Positions 16,846-25,689 of a DNA stretch of 64,000 nt are shown here, piece after piece (positions within the stretch are counted from its first letter, which is position 1; every line of letters starts with the position of its first letter). Both the position numbers and the translations under genes were made by a program. Source of the stretch: an uncultured Clostridia bacterium (GTDB lineage Bacteria > Bacillota > Clostridia > UBA1381 > UMGS1253); assembly GCA_934457145.1 (NCBI GenBank), contig CAKSHP010000008.1, positions 3,526 through 67,525 of the forward strand. The letters are read 5' to 3'. The notes under the pieces are model-generated. The model was given only the letters and a program-made list of their open reading frames with translations, had not been told where the DNA came from and made no database searches.

Positions 16846-17841
16846 ATGCAAACAAAAAGAGGAAAATGGATAAAATATGCTGCGGCATCATCTGCGGCGA
16901 TGATAGCGTCCGTGGGAGCAGGAGTATATTTAACAACAAAGCTGCTCGTTAAAACAGCGCTTGACCGCGAGCAGCCGAAAATAATGAAAAAGCGCAGCGG
17001 GATGATTTCCGGCGGCAGAAAAGATGAAAAGTTTGAGCAAATGTGCGCAAAGGCGGCAGAAAATTTAAAAAGTCTTAATCACGAAACGGTCAGAATAACA
17101 GGGCATGACAACGTTAAGCTTATAGGGCACTTTTTTCCGTGCGAAAACGCAAAAAGAATAATTGTGGCATTTCACGGTTGGCGCTCGTCGTGGGATATGG
17201 ATTACGGTATGATTGCTCCTTTTTGGCACGAAAGCGGATGCAGCGTTTTATATGCAGAGCAGAGGGGGCAAAACAACAGCGGCGGCGAGTATATGGGATT
17301 TGGACTGACGGAGCGGTTTGACTGCATAGACTGGATAAACTGGGTAAATGAAAATATTGCAGAAAACGAAAATATGCCTGTTTATCTTGCCGGAATATCC
17401 ATGGGAGCAACAACGGTTCTGATGGCAGCGGATTTAAAACTTGCAAAAAATGTGCGCGGGATAATGGCAGACTGCGGCTTTACCTCGCCTAAAGAGATAT
17501 GGCGGCATGTGGCGAGAAATAATTTGCATATTTCTTATGGCTTAAGAAGCGTGATTGCAGATATAATATGCAAAAACAAAATAAGTATGGCATCGGACGA
17601 ATACTCAACGTTAAATGCATTAAAGCGCACGAAGATACCGGTTTTGTTTATTCACGGAACGGATGATTGCTTTGTGCCGGTTGAGATGACATATGAAAAC
17701 TACAAAGCGTGTGCCTCTGAAAAAAAGCTTTTGGTTGTTCCCGGAGCGGATCACGCAATGAGTTATTATATAAACAAAGGCGAATATGAAAAGGCAACAG
17801 AAAAGTTTTGGGCAGAGTTTGATAAAAAAGCGGAAATATGA
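16846..17841 (+). CDS. Membrane-anchored alpha/beta hydrolase
   Basis: 331 residues from ATG 16846, chosen because GGAGG lies 9 bases upstream. Residues about 10-30 form one membrane helix. The fold motifs follow in order: HGWRSSWD (oxyanion region), GISMGATT (nucleophile Ser in GxSxG), HGTDDCFVP (acid Asp) and ADHAMSY (His). It resembles the membrane-anchored hydrolases called BD-FAE or YqkD-like in Bacillus. The substrate is unknown. It follows the broken cyclase gene and ends at a hairpin. Confidence 0.82.
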   Translation: MQTKRGKWIKYAAASSAAMIASVGAGVYLTTKLLVKTALDREQPKIMKKRSGMISGGRKDEKFEQMCAKAAENLKSLNHETVRITGHDNVKLIGHFFPCENAKRIIVAFHGWRSSWDMDYGMIAPFWHESGCSVLYAEQRGQNNSGGEYMGFGLTERFDCIDWINWVNENIAENENMPVYLAGISMGATTVLMAADLKLAKNVRGIMADCGFTSPKEIWRHVARNNLHISYGLRSVIADIICKNKISMASDEYSTLNALKRTKIPVLFIHGTDDCFVPVEMTYENYKACASEKKLLVVPGADHAMSYYINKGEYEKATEKFWAEFDKKAEI

Positions 17842-17849
17842 ATAAAAAG

Positions 17850-17887
17850 GAGCTGCATCAAAACAAATTTTGTTTTGATGCAGCTTA
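17850..17887 (+). terminator. Hairpin after the hydrolase gene
   Basis: A near-perfect 14-base stem (AGCTGCATCAAAAC with its complement) around a 7-base loop. There is almost no T-run, so it may protect mRNA or act as a weak terminator. Confidence 0.5.
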
Positions 17888-17919
17888 GAAATTGAGTATT
17901 AAGAAAGACGGAAGAAAAA

Positions 17920-20325
17920 ATGAAAAATAATAATTTAGACGAACCGAAAACAATATACCGTTATAATCCGAATATAAATGAGGGTTTAAGCAGCATGCAG
18001 GTGCATGAAAGAATTAAAAATAATCTTTCAAATCGCACAGAGGCCGACAAATCACACAGTGTGAAAAATATTATAAAACAAAATGTGTTTACATATTTTA
18101 ACTTTATATTTTTTGTGTTTGCGGTTGTTTTGATAATAGTCGGTTCATATAATAATTTAACGTTTCTGGGAGTTATTTTTTCAAACACAATTATAGGTAT
18201 TGTTCAGGAAATAAGATCTCAGAAAACTCTTAGCAAACTCAGACTTGTGTCCGATCCGGAAAGCGTTGCCGTGAGAGATAAAAAGCAAGTCAGGGTTAAA
18301 AACGAGGATCTTGTTTTGGATGATATAATAGTTTTAAAAAGCGGAAACCAGATACCGGCAGATGCATGCGTGTGCGCGGGAGAGGTGTTTGTAAATGAAT
18401 CGCTTGTAACCGGCGAAGCGGACGAAATTAAAAAAACTGCCGGAGATAAGCTGCTTTCGGGAAGCTTTGTTGTTTCGGGGCAGTGCTGTGCAAGGCTTGA
18501 AGCAGTCGGGAAAAATTCGTTTGCATCGAAGCTTGCCGCCGATGCGCAAAAAACAAAAAAGCGCCAGCGCCCGGGAATGATGAAATCGCTTAATATTTTG
18601 ATAATGGTTATCGGAATTATAATAATTCCGTTTTCGGTTGTTATGTTTATAAATCAGTATAATGCGTTGGGGCTTACGGCGAAGGAAAGCGTTGAAAACA
18701 CGGTTGCATCGGCAATCGGCATGATACCGGAGGGGCTTTATCTTTTAACAAGCGTTGCACTTGCGGCAAGCGCACTGCGCTTGGCGCGCAAAAAGACATT
18801 GGTTCATGATATGAAATGCATTGAAACGCTTGCAAGAGTTGACGTTATATGCGTTGATAAAACGGGCACAATCACAAAACCTGAGATGTCGGTAAGCGAA
18901 ATTGAAATTTTAAAAGGCGGGGACGAAACGAAAAATAAAATACGTGATTTTGTGTATAATATGCAAACTCAAAATCCGACGCAGTCGGCAATAAAGGCAT
19001 ACTTTGCGCCGGGCGTGCAAAATATAAAAAAAGCATCGGCAAAAAGGGAGTTTTCATCAGCATATAAATTTGCAGCCGCTGCGTTTGATGACGGCGCATA
19101 TGTTTTGGGTGCGCCCGAGATAATACTTAAAGAAAAAACAGATAAATATAAAAGCATAATTGAGCGTTACAGCAAGGATGCAAAAAGAGTGGTTTTGTTT
19201 GCAAAGGCCTTGGATAAAGAAAACTATTCAGATATGTTTGAAAATGCAAAGCTTTGCTGCAATACAGAGCCTTTGGCGTTTATTGTGATTGAAAATCCGA
19301 TACGCGAAAATGCGGCGGAAACATTTGAATATTTTAAAAATCAGGGCGTTTGCGTTAAGGTTATTTCGGGTGACAGCGCGAAAACGGCATCTGCCGCGGC
19401 AATGGCTGCAAAAATTGAAGGCGCAGACAAATATATAGATGTGTCGAACTTGTCGGATGCGGAGCTTTCCGACAAAAAAATTCTTGAATATAATGTTTTC
19501 GGCAGAGTTAATCCGATGCAAAAAAGGCTTATTATCCGCAATTTGAAAAAAGCAAAGCATACAGTTGCAATGACGGGCGACGGCGTAAACGATGTGCTTG
19601 CGCTAAAAGATGCCGATTGCAGCATTGCAATGGCATCGGGAAGCGATGCGGCGTCAAGCGTTGCCGATTTGGTGCTGGTTAATTCGGATTTTGCAAATAT
19701 GCCTCAGATAGTTGATGAGGGAAGGCGCGTTATAAACAACATTGAACGAACTGCGTCGCTGTTTTTGGTTAAAAACATATTCTCGTTTATAATGACTGTT
19801 ATTTCGCTTATAGCGGTTGCGTATTATCCGCTCAAACCGACGCAGATTTCGCTTATTTCCTGCATGATGATAGGAATACCGTCATTTTTCTTAGCGCTTG
19901 AACCAAACAAAAACAGAGTGCGCGGAAGATTTTTAACAAATGTGCTTTATAATGCCTTTCCGACGGCGCTGAGCGCTGTGATAGCGGTGGAGTGTGTTAT
20001 GATTATTTCAAAATCGTTTGGAATTGACTATGCGCAAACCTCAACCGTGGCGTGCGTGGTGTATGCATTTTTGGCATACATGATGCTTTTAAAGGTGTGC
20101 CGTCCGCTTAATTTTGCTCATAGTGCGCTGTTTGTGCTTATGGGAGCGGGATTTGTGGCGTGCGTTGTTTTATTTTCGGAATTTTTTAACATGTGCAGTT
20201 TAAATATCGGCTGCATTATGGTTATGATACTTGTTATGATTGCGGCATTTCCAATGCATAAAGGCTTTGAACAGAGTTTTGAGTTTGTGAGCGGAAAATT
20301 AAAAAGAATAAAAAACAAGGAGTAG
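17920..20325 (+). CDS. Cation-transporting P-type ATPase (CtpE-like)
   Basis: 801 residues. The actuator-loop motif is TGEA near 164-167 (TGES is usual), the IPEGL membrane motif near 270, the phosphorylated DKTGT near 313, and the hinge TGDGVND near 552. Hydrophobic segments occur at about 50-95, 225-300 and 620-790, the P2-type layout. The IPEGL motif and length resemble CtpE-type and related HAD-IC pumps proposed to move calcium. There are no N-terminal heavy-metal CxxC domains. Eight bases separate it from the alarmone synthetase gene, so they are probably cotranscribed. The ion is not certain. Confidence 0.85.
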   Translation: MKNNNLDEPKTIYRYNPNINEGLSSMQVHERIKNNLSNRTEADKSHSVKNIIKQNVFTYFNFIFFVFAVVLIIVGSYNNLTFLGVIFSNTIIGIVQEIRSQKTLSKLRLVSDPESVAVRDKKQVRVKNEDLVLDDIIVLKSGNQIPADACVCAGEVFVNESLVTGEADEIKKTAGDKLLSGSFVVSGQCCARLEAVGKNSFASKLAADAQKTKKRQRPGMMKSLNILIMVIGIIIIPFSVVMFINQYNALGLTAKESVENTVASAIGMIPEGLYLLTSVALAASALRLARKKTLVHDMKCIETLARVDVICVDKTGTITKPEMSVSEIEILKGGDETKNKIRDFVYNMQTQNPTQSAIKAYFAPGVQNIKKASAKREFSSAYKFAAAAFDDGAYVLGAPEIILKEKTDKYKSIIERYSKDAKRVVLFAKALDKENYSDMFENAKLCCNTEPLAFIVIENPIRENAAETFEYFKNQGVCVKVISGDSAKTASAAAMAAKIEGADKYIDVSNLSDAELSDKKILEYNVFGRVNPMQKRLIIRNLKKAKHTVAMTGDGVNDVLALKDADCSIAMASGSDAASSVADLVLVNSDFANMPQIVDEGRRVINNIERTASLFLVKNIFSFIMTVISLIAVAYYPLKPTQISLISCMMIGIPSFFLALEPNKNRVRGRFLTNVLYNAFPTALSAVIAVECVMIISKSFGIDYAQTSTVACVVYAFLAYMMLLKVCRPLNFAHSALFVLMGAGFVACVVLFSEFFNMCSLNIGCIMVMILVMIAAFPMHKGFEQSFEFVSGKLKRIKNKE

Positions 20326-20332
20326 TATAAAA

Positions 20333-21088
20333 ATGGACTTTTTCGGAAACTACAGCAAAAAGCATATGTCGAATATATTGCTTGCAAGCCTGTCAAAAAA
20401 AGATGTGAAAGAATGGATACAGCTGTATTCAACACCGTACAGACAGCTTATGTCGTATTATCAGTGTGCAATAATGGAGGTTGTGACAAAGTTTAATGTG
20501 TTAAATGAGGAAATGTCTTTAACATATGACAGAAACCCGATTGAAACCATTAAAAGCAGATTGAAATCTCCCGACAGCATTATTGATAAAATGAACAGAA
20601 AAAAATTAAATCTTACGGTCAGCGATATTGAAGAAAATATAACGGATATTGCCGGTGTGAGGGTTATATGTTCATTTAAGACTGATATTTATATGATTGC
20701 AGATGCATTTTTAAAGCAGGACGACATAACTCTTATTGAAAAAAAGGATTACATAGAAAATCCAAAAGAAAACGGATACAGGAGCCTTCATTTAATTGTT
20801 GAAATACCGATATTTTTGCATGACAAGAAAAAAATGATGAAGGTGGAGGTTCAGCTGCGAACGATTTCGATGGATTGGTGGGCAAGTCTGGAGCATAAAA
20901 TCCGTTATAAAAAAGATATTGTCGGATATGACAATATAGAGGAGGATTTAAAGCAATGCGCCCAAATAGGAGCGATGCTTGATATGAGAATGGAAACAAT
21001 TCAAAAAAAGGCAGACGAAAGCCGGCAAACGCAGCAGATAAAAAAAGAAGAAACTAAAAAAGAAAGAAAAAAATTGCTGAGAAGATAG
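20333..21088 (+). CDS. relQ: Small alarmone synthetase (RelQ/YjbM-like GTP pyrophosphokinase)
   Basis: 251 residues, the size of stand-alone synthetases without a hydrolase domain. RelA/SpoT synthetase motifs are clear: ITDIAGVRVICSF, NPKENGYRSLHLIVE and VEVQLRTISMDWWASLEHK. It transfers pyrophosphate from ATP to GTP or GDP to make (p)ppGpp, which slows growth under stress. GGAG lies just upstream of ATG 20333. The C-terminal 30 residues are almost all Lys, Glu, Gln and Arg. It follows the P-type ATPase closely, so ion or envelope stress could drive both. Confidence 0.9.
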   Translation: MDFFGNYSKKHMSNILLASLSKKDVKEWIQLYSTPYRQLMSYYQCAIMEVVTKFNVLNEEMSLTYDRNPIETIKSRLKSPDSIIDKMNRKKLNLTVSDIEENITDIAGVRVICSFKTDIYMIADAFLKQDDITLIEKKDYIENPKENGYRSLHLIVEIPIFLHDKKKMMKVEVQLRTISMDWWASLEHKIRYKKDIVGYDNIEEDLKQCAQIGAMLDMRMETIQKKADESRQTQQIKKEETKKERKKLLRR

Positions 21089-21118
21089 TAAAAAAAACAA
21101 TGGGAGAGGGGAACAGAT

Positions 21119-22144
21119 ATGATTTATAAAAACATTGAAATACATAATGCGGCGCATATAGTTGAGACAAAAAACGGGTTTACGTGGCTTCGTGTGCCGG
21201 AAAAGGTGAGAGACGGTCTTGACGGCGACGGCGGAAAGGAAAAATGTGCAAATGCTACGGGTGTTGAGCTGCGTTTTGTTATAAGGGGCGATAAGGCTGT
21301 TATAAAGATGAGAGCGCTTTCAAGACCGGGCGTTTTAAACACGTTTCACGTTTATTACGGAGCAATACAGGGCGGCTGGCAGGATCATGAGGTTAATAAA
21401 TTTGTGTCCTCCGACGAGGTATGTGAATTTGAAATAGCAAGACCGGAGAATATGGAAACATTAAAAAAGATATCGGATCAGTTTTCATATGAATTTTCGC
21501 CCGAGGTTGTGCGCATTATATTTGACCGCGGCAGTTATGAAATAGTTGATATAGAGGGAGATATAGAACCTCCGAAAGCGCATCAGCTACCAAAAAAGAC
21601 ATTAATGGCATACGGTTCTTCAATAACGCACGGTTCAAATGCGCTTGATGCGTCGCATATGTGGACGGCGGTTCTGGCGCATAATCTGAATATGGATATG
21701 GTAAATCTCGGTATGGCAGGCAACTGTTTTATGGAAAAGGCAATGATTGACTATATTGCAGACGAGGGAGTTAATGGAAACTGGGACATATTAACTTTGG
21801 GACTCGGAATAAACGCTCTTGATTGGGACGAAGAAAAAATAAACGAAAGAGTATATTATGCGGTGCAAAAAACTGCGTCTGAAAATCCTAAAAAAAGCAT
21901 TTTTGTGATTTCGCCTTTGTATTGCTGCGACGATTTTAACGGCGGAGGAAAAGCTGCAAAGTGGAGAAGGCTTATTGAGGCAAATGTGAAAAAATTAAAT
22001 TTAAAAAATGTTAAATATATAAACGGGCTTGACCTGATAGGCGATATGTCGTTTATTTCTGCCGATGAAGTTCATCCGAATATATACGGAGCGGCGCAGA
22101 TTGCAGAAAGGCTCACGGGTATAATAAAAAATTTTAAAGATTAA
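21119..22144 (+). CDS. SGNH/GDSL-family hydrolase with an N-terminal beta domain
   Basis: 341 residues. The first ~155 are a beta-rich domain; the catalytic part begins at YGSSITHG, the GDSL-like block carrying the Ser, continues with GMAGN (Gly block) and GLGIN (Asn block), and ends with SADEVHPN, giving the Asp and His. Similar two-domain proteins deacetylate plant polysaccharides or sugars (CE2/CE3-like). No signal peptide is visible, so it would act on imported sugars. Its last 11 bases overlap the end of the convergent AraC gene. Confidence 0.8.
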   Translation: MIYKNIEIHNAAHIVETKNGFTWLRVPEKVRDGLDGDGGKEKCANATGVELRFVIRGDKAVIKMRALSRPGVLNTFHVYYGAIQGGWQDHEVNKFVSSDEVCEFEIARPENMETLKKISDQFSYEFSPEVVRIIFDRGSYEIVDIEGDIEPPKAHQLPKKTLMAYGSSITHGSNALDASHMWTAVLAHNLNMDMVNLGMAGNCFMEKAMIDYIADEGVNGNWDILTLGLGINALDWDEEKINERVYYAVQKTASENPKKSIFVISPLYCCDDFNGGGKAAKWRRLIEANVKKLNLKNVKYINGLDLIGDMSFISADEVHPNIYGAAQIAERLTGIIKNFKD

Positions 22145-22910
22145 GTTTCATATATTCACTTGGCGTCATACCGATTGCGGCTTTGAAACTCTGGCTAAAA
22201 TAATAAACATTTTGATAACCGGTAAGATCGGCAACGTCTGTTATTTTATACATTCTTGATTTTAACAGGTCGCAGGCATATTGCATGCGGAGAAAAATTA
22301 TGTATGACTTTGGTGTCATACCATAGACAGTACTAAAAATTTTTTTGAAATAGGTGTGGCTGATATGGCACATATCAGCCAAATCCTCTATATAAATATT
22401 TTTATTAAAGTTTTCTGATATATAGTCCGCAGCAGGTTTGATTTTTTTTGCTTTGCTGCCGGGGATATACTCTGTTTCGGATTGCAGGACAGAAAGTATT
22501 TCATATAAACAGCTTACAGCGGCATAACTATAGCCGCTTTTTTTCTGTTTCCATATATTTTCTGCTTTCTTAAATAATGCGGAAAGTTTGTTATAGTTTT
22601 TTGCCTTTATTGAAAAAATATCGCATGATACGGGATAAAGAGTGTCAAAAAATATATCTATACAGTTTCCGGAAACAAGTGTTTTGGCGGTGTATTTTGT
22701 ATGATTTTCGCTTTTTTTAATAAATCGCAGCGAGCCTTTTTCATCTGTGAATACATGAGTGCCAAAATTTATTGTTGTTTTGCCGTCAAGTTTAAAAATC
22801 AACTCATTATGTGCAAAATTTCCGCTGTAATCATGAATTTTATGTGTGTTTGCAGACGATACATGAATAACAGAGCATACAGATGTTATTATTAAATCGT
22901 TTTTAAACAT
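22134..22910 (-). CDS. AraC-family regulator divergent from the glycyl-radical operon
   Basis: 258 residues from ATG 22910, with GAAGGGA just upstream; seven extra residues would precede it from an in-frame ATG at 22931. The N-terminal domain is cupin-like but diverged. The C-terminal helix-turn-helix pair is clear: IEDLADMCHISHTYFKKIF and ITDVADLTGYQNVYYFSQSFK, then GMTPSEYMK. It is transcribed away from the glycyl-radical operon at 23093 from a strong promoter, so it is the natural candidate for its activator. It converges on the SGNH hydrolase gene. Confidence 0.88.
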   Translation of the reverse strand: MFKNDLIITSVCSVIHVSSANTHKIHDYSGNFAHNELIFKLDGKTTINFGTHVFTDEKGSLRFIKKSENHTKYTAKTLVSGNCIDIFFDTLYPVSCDIFSIKAKNYNKLSALFKKAENIWKQKKSGYSYAAVSCLYEILSVLQSETEYIPGSKAKKIKPAADYISENFNKNIYIEDLADMCHISHTYFKKIFSTVYGMTPKSYIIFLRMQYACDLLKSRMYKITDVADLTGYQNVYYFSQSFKAAIGMTPSEYMKLNL

Positions 22911-22972
22911 AAAAAATATCCCTTCTGTCAAAGGCTGACGTGAAAAAATCGCATTATATATCCTTAATGTTT

Positions 22973-23001
22973 ATTATATTACCGGTTTTTATTTATGTCA
23001 A
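22973..23001 (-). promoter_or_regulatory. Consensus promoter of the AraC gene at 22910
   Basis: On the minus strand: TTGACA (22996-23001), 17-base spacer, TATAAT (22973-22978), both hexamers exact, suggesting constitutive expression of the regulator. Confidence 0.75.
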
Positions 23002-23041
23002 TAAAAAAGTGATAAAAATTATAAATGCTTTACTTTTTGTA

Positions 23042-23070
23042 TTTACTTTTAAATAACTGCGGCATATAAT
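23042..23070 (+). promoter_or_regulatory. Promoter of the glycyl-radical operon with a very short leader
   Basis: TTTACT (23042-23047), 17-base spacer, TATAAT (23065-23070). Transcription should start at about 23077, only about 16 bases before ATG 23093 and directly in front of the GGAGGGG ribosome-binding site (23079-23085). Confidence 0.65.
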
Positions 23071-23092
23071 TGTGTCACGGAGGGGAAGAGAT

Positions 23093-23962
23093 ATGACTGA
23101 AAATATTAAAAAATTAGCAAATGACGCACAAGGTGATATAAACGTGCTCACTTCGGCGCTTAACCGCTCATGTATTGAAAGCGGCAAAACAATAACGGAT
23201 AAGGGATGCAAATATTGCGGGTTAACTATGTCGTTTAACAGCATATCGAATGCTGTAGACTCGCTTTCGGTGATAAAACAATTTGTTTTTGATAAAAAAA
23301 TATTTACAATGCAAAAAATGTATGATATGATTAAAGCTAATTATTCAGGTTTTGAAGATGAGCGAAAGCTCATTTTAAACACAGGCAGATTTTTCGGAAA
23401 TGACGATGACTATGCAGATGACATTGCAAAATCAATAGTTGATACAATTTACGAAATAAAAAGCGAAATTAAAAGTGATGATATTAATGTGCTTGCAGTG
23501 GGTTCGTTTGTCGGAGCGACGCACCCGAATATTATTTTCGGAAAAATGACGGCTGCAACTCCGGACTCAAGGCGCAGCGGCGATGCGTTTACAATGGGGA
23601 TTGCTCAAAGCGAAGGCAAGGATAAAAACGGTCTTGCTGCACTTTTAAATTCAATATCAAAGCTTGATTATCAAAAGTTTTGCGGTTGTGTTGTAAGCAA
23701 TATAAAGCTTGATCGCAGCATGATTAATTCAGATGAAAAGCTTACAAAACTTTCGCAGATGTATCACACGTTTTTGAAAAACGGCGGTATGCAGCTTCAG
23801 ATAAATTATCTTTCTCAAAATGAGCTTTTAGAAGCGCAGAAAAAACCGGAGGAATATCAAAATCTTGTTGTCCGTGTAAAGGGGTATTCCGGGTATTTTA
23901 CAAAATTTGATACCGATCTTCAAAATGATATCATAAAAAGGACGGTGGAAACTGCGGTATGA
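23093..23962 (+). CDS. Half-length glycyl-radical protein (C-terminal part of a PFL-like enzyme)
   Basis: 289 residues from ATG 23093, with GGAGGGG seven bases upstream. It matches only the C-terminal ~40 percent of pyruvate formate-lyase/glycerol-dehydratase-type enzymes (usually 760-850 residues): SALNRSCIESGKTI, SISNAVDSLSVIKQFVF, FFGNDDDYADDIA, ATPDSRRSGDAF and the radical loop RVKGYSGYF, with the radical Gly at 264. The catalytic Cys loop would lie about 65 residues before the first residue and is absent. The upstream region holds only a divergent promoter. It overlaps the SDR gene by four bases, and a complete activase follows. It may be a stand-alone radical-carrier subunit, like the much shorter GrcA/YfiD, or a remnant. 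Confidence 0.85.
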   Translation: MTENIKKLANDAQGDINVLTSALNRSCIESGKTITDKGCKYCGLTMSFNSISNAVDSLSVIKQFVFDKKIFTMQKMYDMIKANYSGFEDERKLILNTGRFFGNDDDYADDIAKSIVDTIYEIKSEIKSDDINVLAVGSFVGATHPNIIFGKMTAATPDSRRSGDAFTMGIAQSEGKDKNGLAALLNSISKLDYQKFCGCVVSNIKLDRSMINSDEKLTKLSQMYHTFLKNGGMQLQINYLSQNELLEAQKKPEEYQNLVVRVKGYSGYFTKFDTDLQNDIIKRTVETAV

Positions 23963-24711
23963 AGCTAAGGTGCACAAAGGTGATGATAACGGGCGGAGGA
24001 AGCGGAATAGGAAAGGCCATCGCCAAAAGATTTGTTCAAGACGGAGCAAATGTTGTTATTGCAGGAAGAAGCAAAGAAAAATTAAAAAATGTTTGCGATG
24101 AAATAAATTCAAAAAATATAAATTACATAGAATGGGATATAGCGGGGGTATCGCAAAGCGAAATTAATTTTGAAAAAGCAAGCAGTCTTATGGGTGGTTT
24201 TGACGGGCTGGTTAATTGTGCGGCAATAGGAACAGGAGCTTTGACGGGACGGGGATATGAGCCATGGGATATAACCGAAGAAGAGTGGGATAAACTAACA
24301 GATGTGAATTTTAAAGCTGCGTTTTTTATGATGCGAAACACTGTGGATTATTTTATAAAAAATAAGGTCAGGGGAAATATTTTAAACATAGCGTCTAATG
24401 CTGCCTGTATGGATATTGTTGGCTCATACGGCGCTGCAAAACTTGCAATAGTTAAGTGGACAAGGGCATTTGGAAACAGATATGGCAGAGAGGAAATTAT
24501 TATAAACGCAATTGCTCCCGGAGCAACGTTTACTCCTATGATTGCAAGGTATGCGTATAGCGAAAATCAGCCGTATGAGCGTCATGCCATAGGCAGATTT
24601 ATTCGCACAGATGAAATTGCGGAGCTTGCATATTATCTTATGAGCGATTTTGGAGAAATAATTTGCGGGCATACTGTTGTTGCAGACGGCGGCGACAGGG
24701 CGGCATTTTAA
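23959..24711 (+). CDS. Short-chain dehydrogenase/reductase (SDR)
   Basis: 250 residues, the classical SDR length. TGGGSGIGKAIA is the NAD(P)-binding loop, NIASNA carries the Ser region, and YGAAK is the catalytic YxxxK. NAIAPG and the C-terminal VVADGGD are also typical. It overlaps the glycyl-radical gene by ATGA and comes 25 bases before the activase. It should oxidise or reduce an alcohol/carbonyl, perhaps the aldehyde or ketone produced by the radical enzyme or the substrate feeding it. The substrate is unknown. Confidence 0.88.
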   Translation: MKLRCTKVMITGGGSGIGKAIAKRFVQDGANVVIAGRSKEKLKNVCDEINSKNINYIEWDIAGVSQSEINFEKASSLMGGFDGLVNCAAIGTGALTGRGYEPWDITEEEWDKLTDVNFKAAFFMMRNTVDYFIKNKVRGNILNIASNAACMDIVGSYGAAKLAIVKWTRAFGNRYGREEIIINAIAPGATFTPMIARYAYSENQPYERHAIGRFIRTDEIAELAYYLMSDFGEIICGHTVVADGGDRAAF

Positions 24712-24736
24712 TGAAAAAAGGCGGGAGCGGTTATTT

Positions 24737-25585
24737 ATGTATAAACTGTTTGACATACAAAGAAATTCTTTTGTTGACGGACCGGGGATAAGGACAACGG
24801 TGTTCTTCAGAGGATGTAATTTAAAATGCGCGTGGTGTCATAATCCGGAAAGCCAAAGCGGCAAAAAATATATATTTCATTATACAGATAAGTGCGCAAT
24901 GTGCAAAAAGTGTAATTTTGTTTGCGAAAACGGCGCAATTGACTGCGGAAAGATTGATTATTTAAAATGCACATTCTGTCAAAAGTGTGAGCTTATGTGC
25001 CCTGAATCGGCATTAAAGCTTTGCGGCACGGAAAAAAGCGAAGACGAGCTTTTTTCTGTATTGATAAAAGATAAGCCGTATTACGACAACTCCGGCGGAG
25101 GGGTAACGTTTTCGGGGGGAGAGTGTATGATGTATCCCGATGAGCTTTCGAAAATTTTAAAAAGACTAAAAGAAAATAACATACATACAGCGGTTGACAC
25201 TGCCGGAAATGTTTTATGGGAAAGCTTTGAAAAAGTGACAGAAAGCACGGATTTGTTTTTATATGATATAAAAATGACAGATGATGCAAAGCATAAAAAG
25301 TATACAGGTGTTTCGAATGTTCGCATACTTGAAAATTTAAAAAGGCTTTTTAATTTAAAAGCAAATGTCTGGATAAGAGTTCCGGTTATCGGGGACATAA
25401 ACGACACGAAAGAAGACATGCTTGCGATAAAGAAATTTCTTTTGCCGTATTCTCCGCTTGAAATACAGCTTTTGCCGTATCACCGTATGGGCGAGAATAA
25501 ATATAGGGCGCTTGGACTGAAATGCGAAGAATTTAAAGTGCCGGACGAGAAAAAAATGAAAGAGTTAAGGGCTGTGTTTGAATGA
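24737..25585 (+). CDS. Glycyl-radical-enzyme activase (radical SAM)
   Basis: 282 residues from ATG 24737 (GGGAGCGG upstream). The radical-SAM cluster motif is CNLKCAWC, preceded by DGPGIRTTVFFRG, as in PflA-type activases. Between it and the SAM-binding GGVTFSGGE lies an insert with two 4Fe-4S ferredoxin motifs (CAMCKKC with C and CTFCQKC with C), as in activases of glycerol dehydratase, choline lyase and related enzymes. It places the radical on the conserved Gly of its partner. All motifs look intact, which argues that the operon is still in use. It is the last gene before an AT-rich gap and tRNA-Leu. Confidence 0.92.
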   Translation: MYKLFDIQRNSFVDGPGIRTTVFFRGCNLKCAWCHNPESQSGKKYIFHYTDKCAMCKKCNFVCENGAIDCGKIDYLKCTFCQKCELMCPESALKLCGTEKSEDELFSVLIKDKPYYDNSGGGVTFSGGECMMYPDELSKILKRLKENNIHTAVDTAGNVLWESFEKVTESTDLFLYDIKMTDDAKHKKYTGVSNVRILENLKRLFNLKANVWIRVPVIGDINDTKEDMLAIKKFLLPYSPLEIQLLPYHRMGENKYRALGLKCEEFKVPDEKKMKELRAVFE

Positions 25586-25653
25586 AAGGCAGCAAACGGC
25601 AAAAGCTGTTACTTATTATTTTCCAAAAAATCGACAAATTTTATTGAAGAGTG

Positions 25654-25689
25654 GAAAATTAATAAATAAAAGAAAATTAATAAATAAAA
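25654..25689. repeat. Tandem repeat, two copies of 18 bases
   Basis: GAAAATTAATAAATAAAA occurs twice in a row. The sequence AAAATCGACAA occurs both just before this repeat and just after it, where it is one arm of the tRNA terminator, suggesting local duplication. Confidence 0.7.

Noticed and set aside
23093..23962. Cysteines CIESG and GCKYC in the short glycyl-radical protein as the catalytic Cys
   Set aside because: They align with a segment about 65 or more residues after the usual Cys loop, so they are unlikely to play that role.
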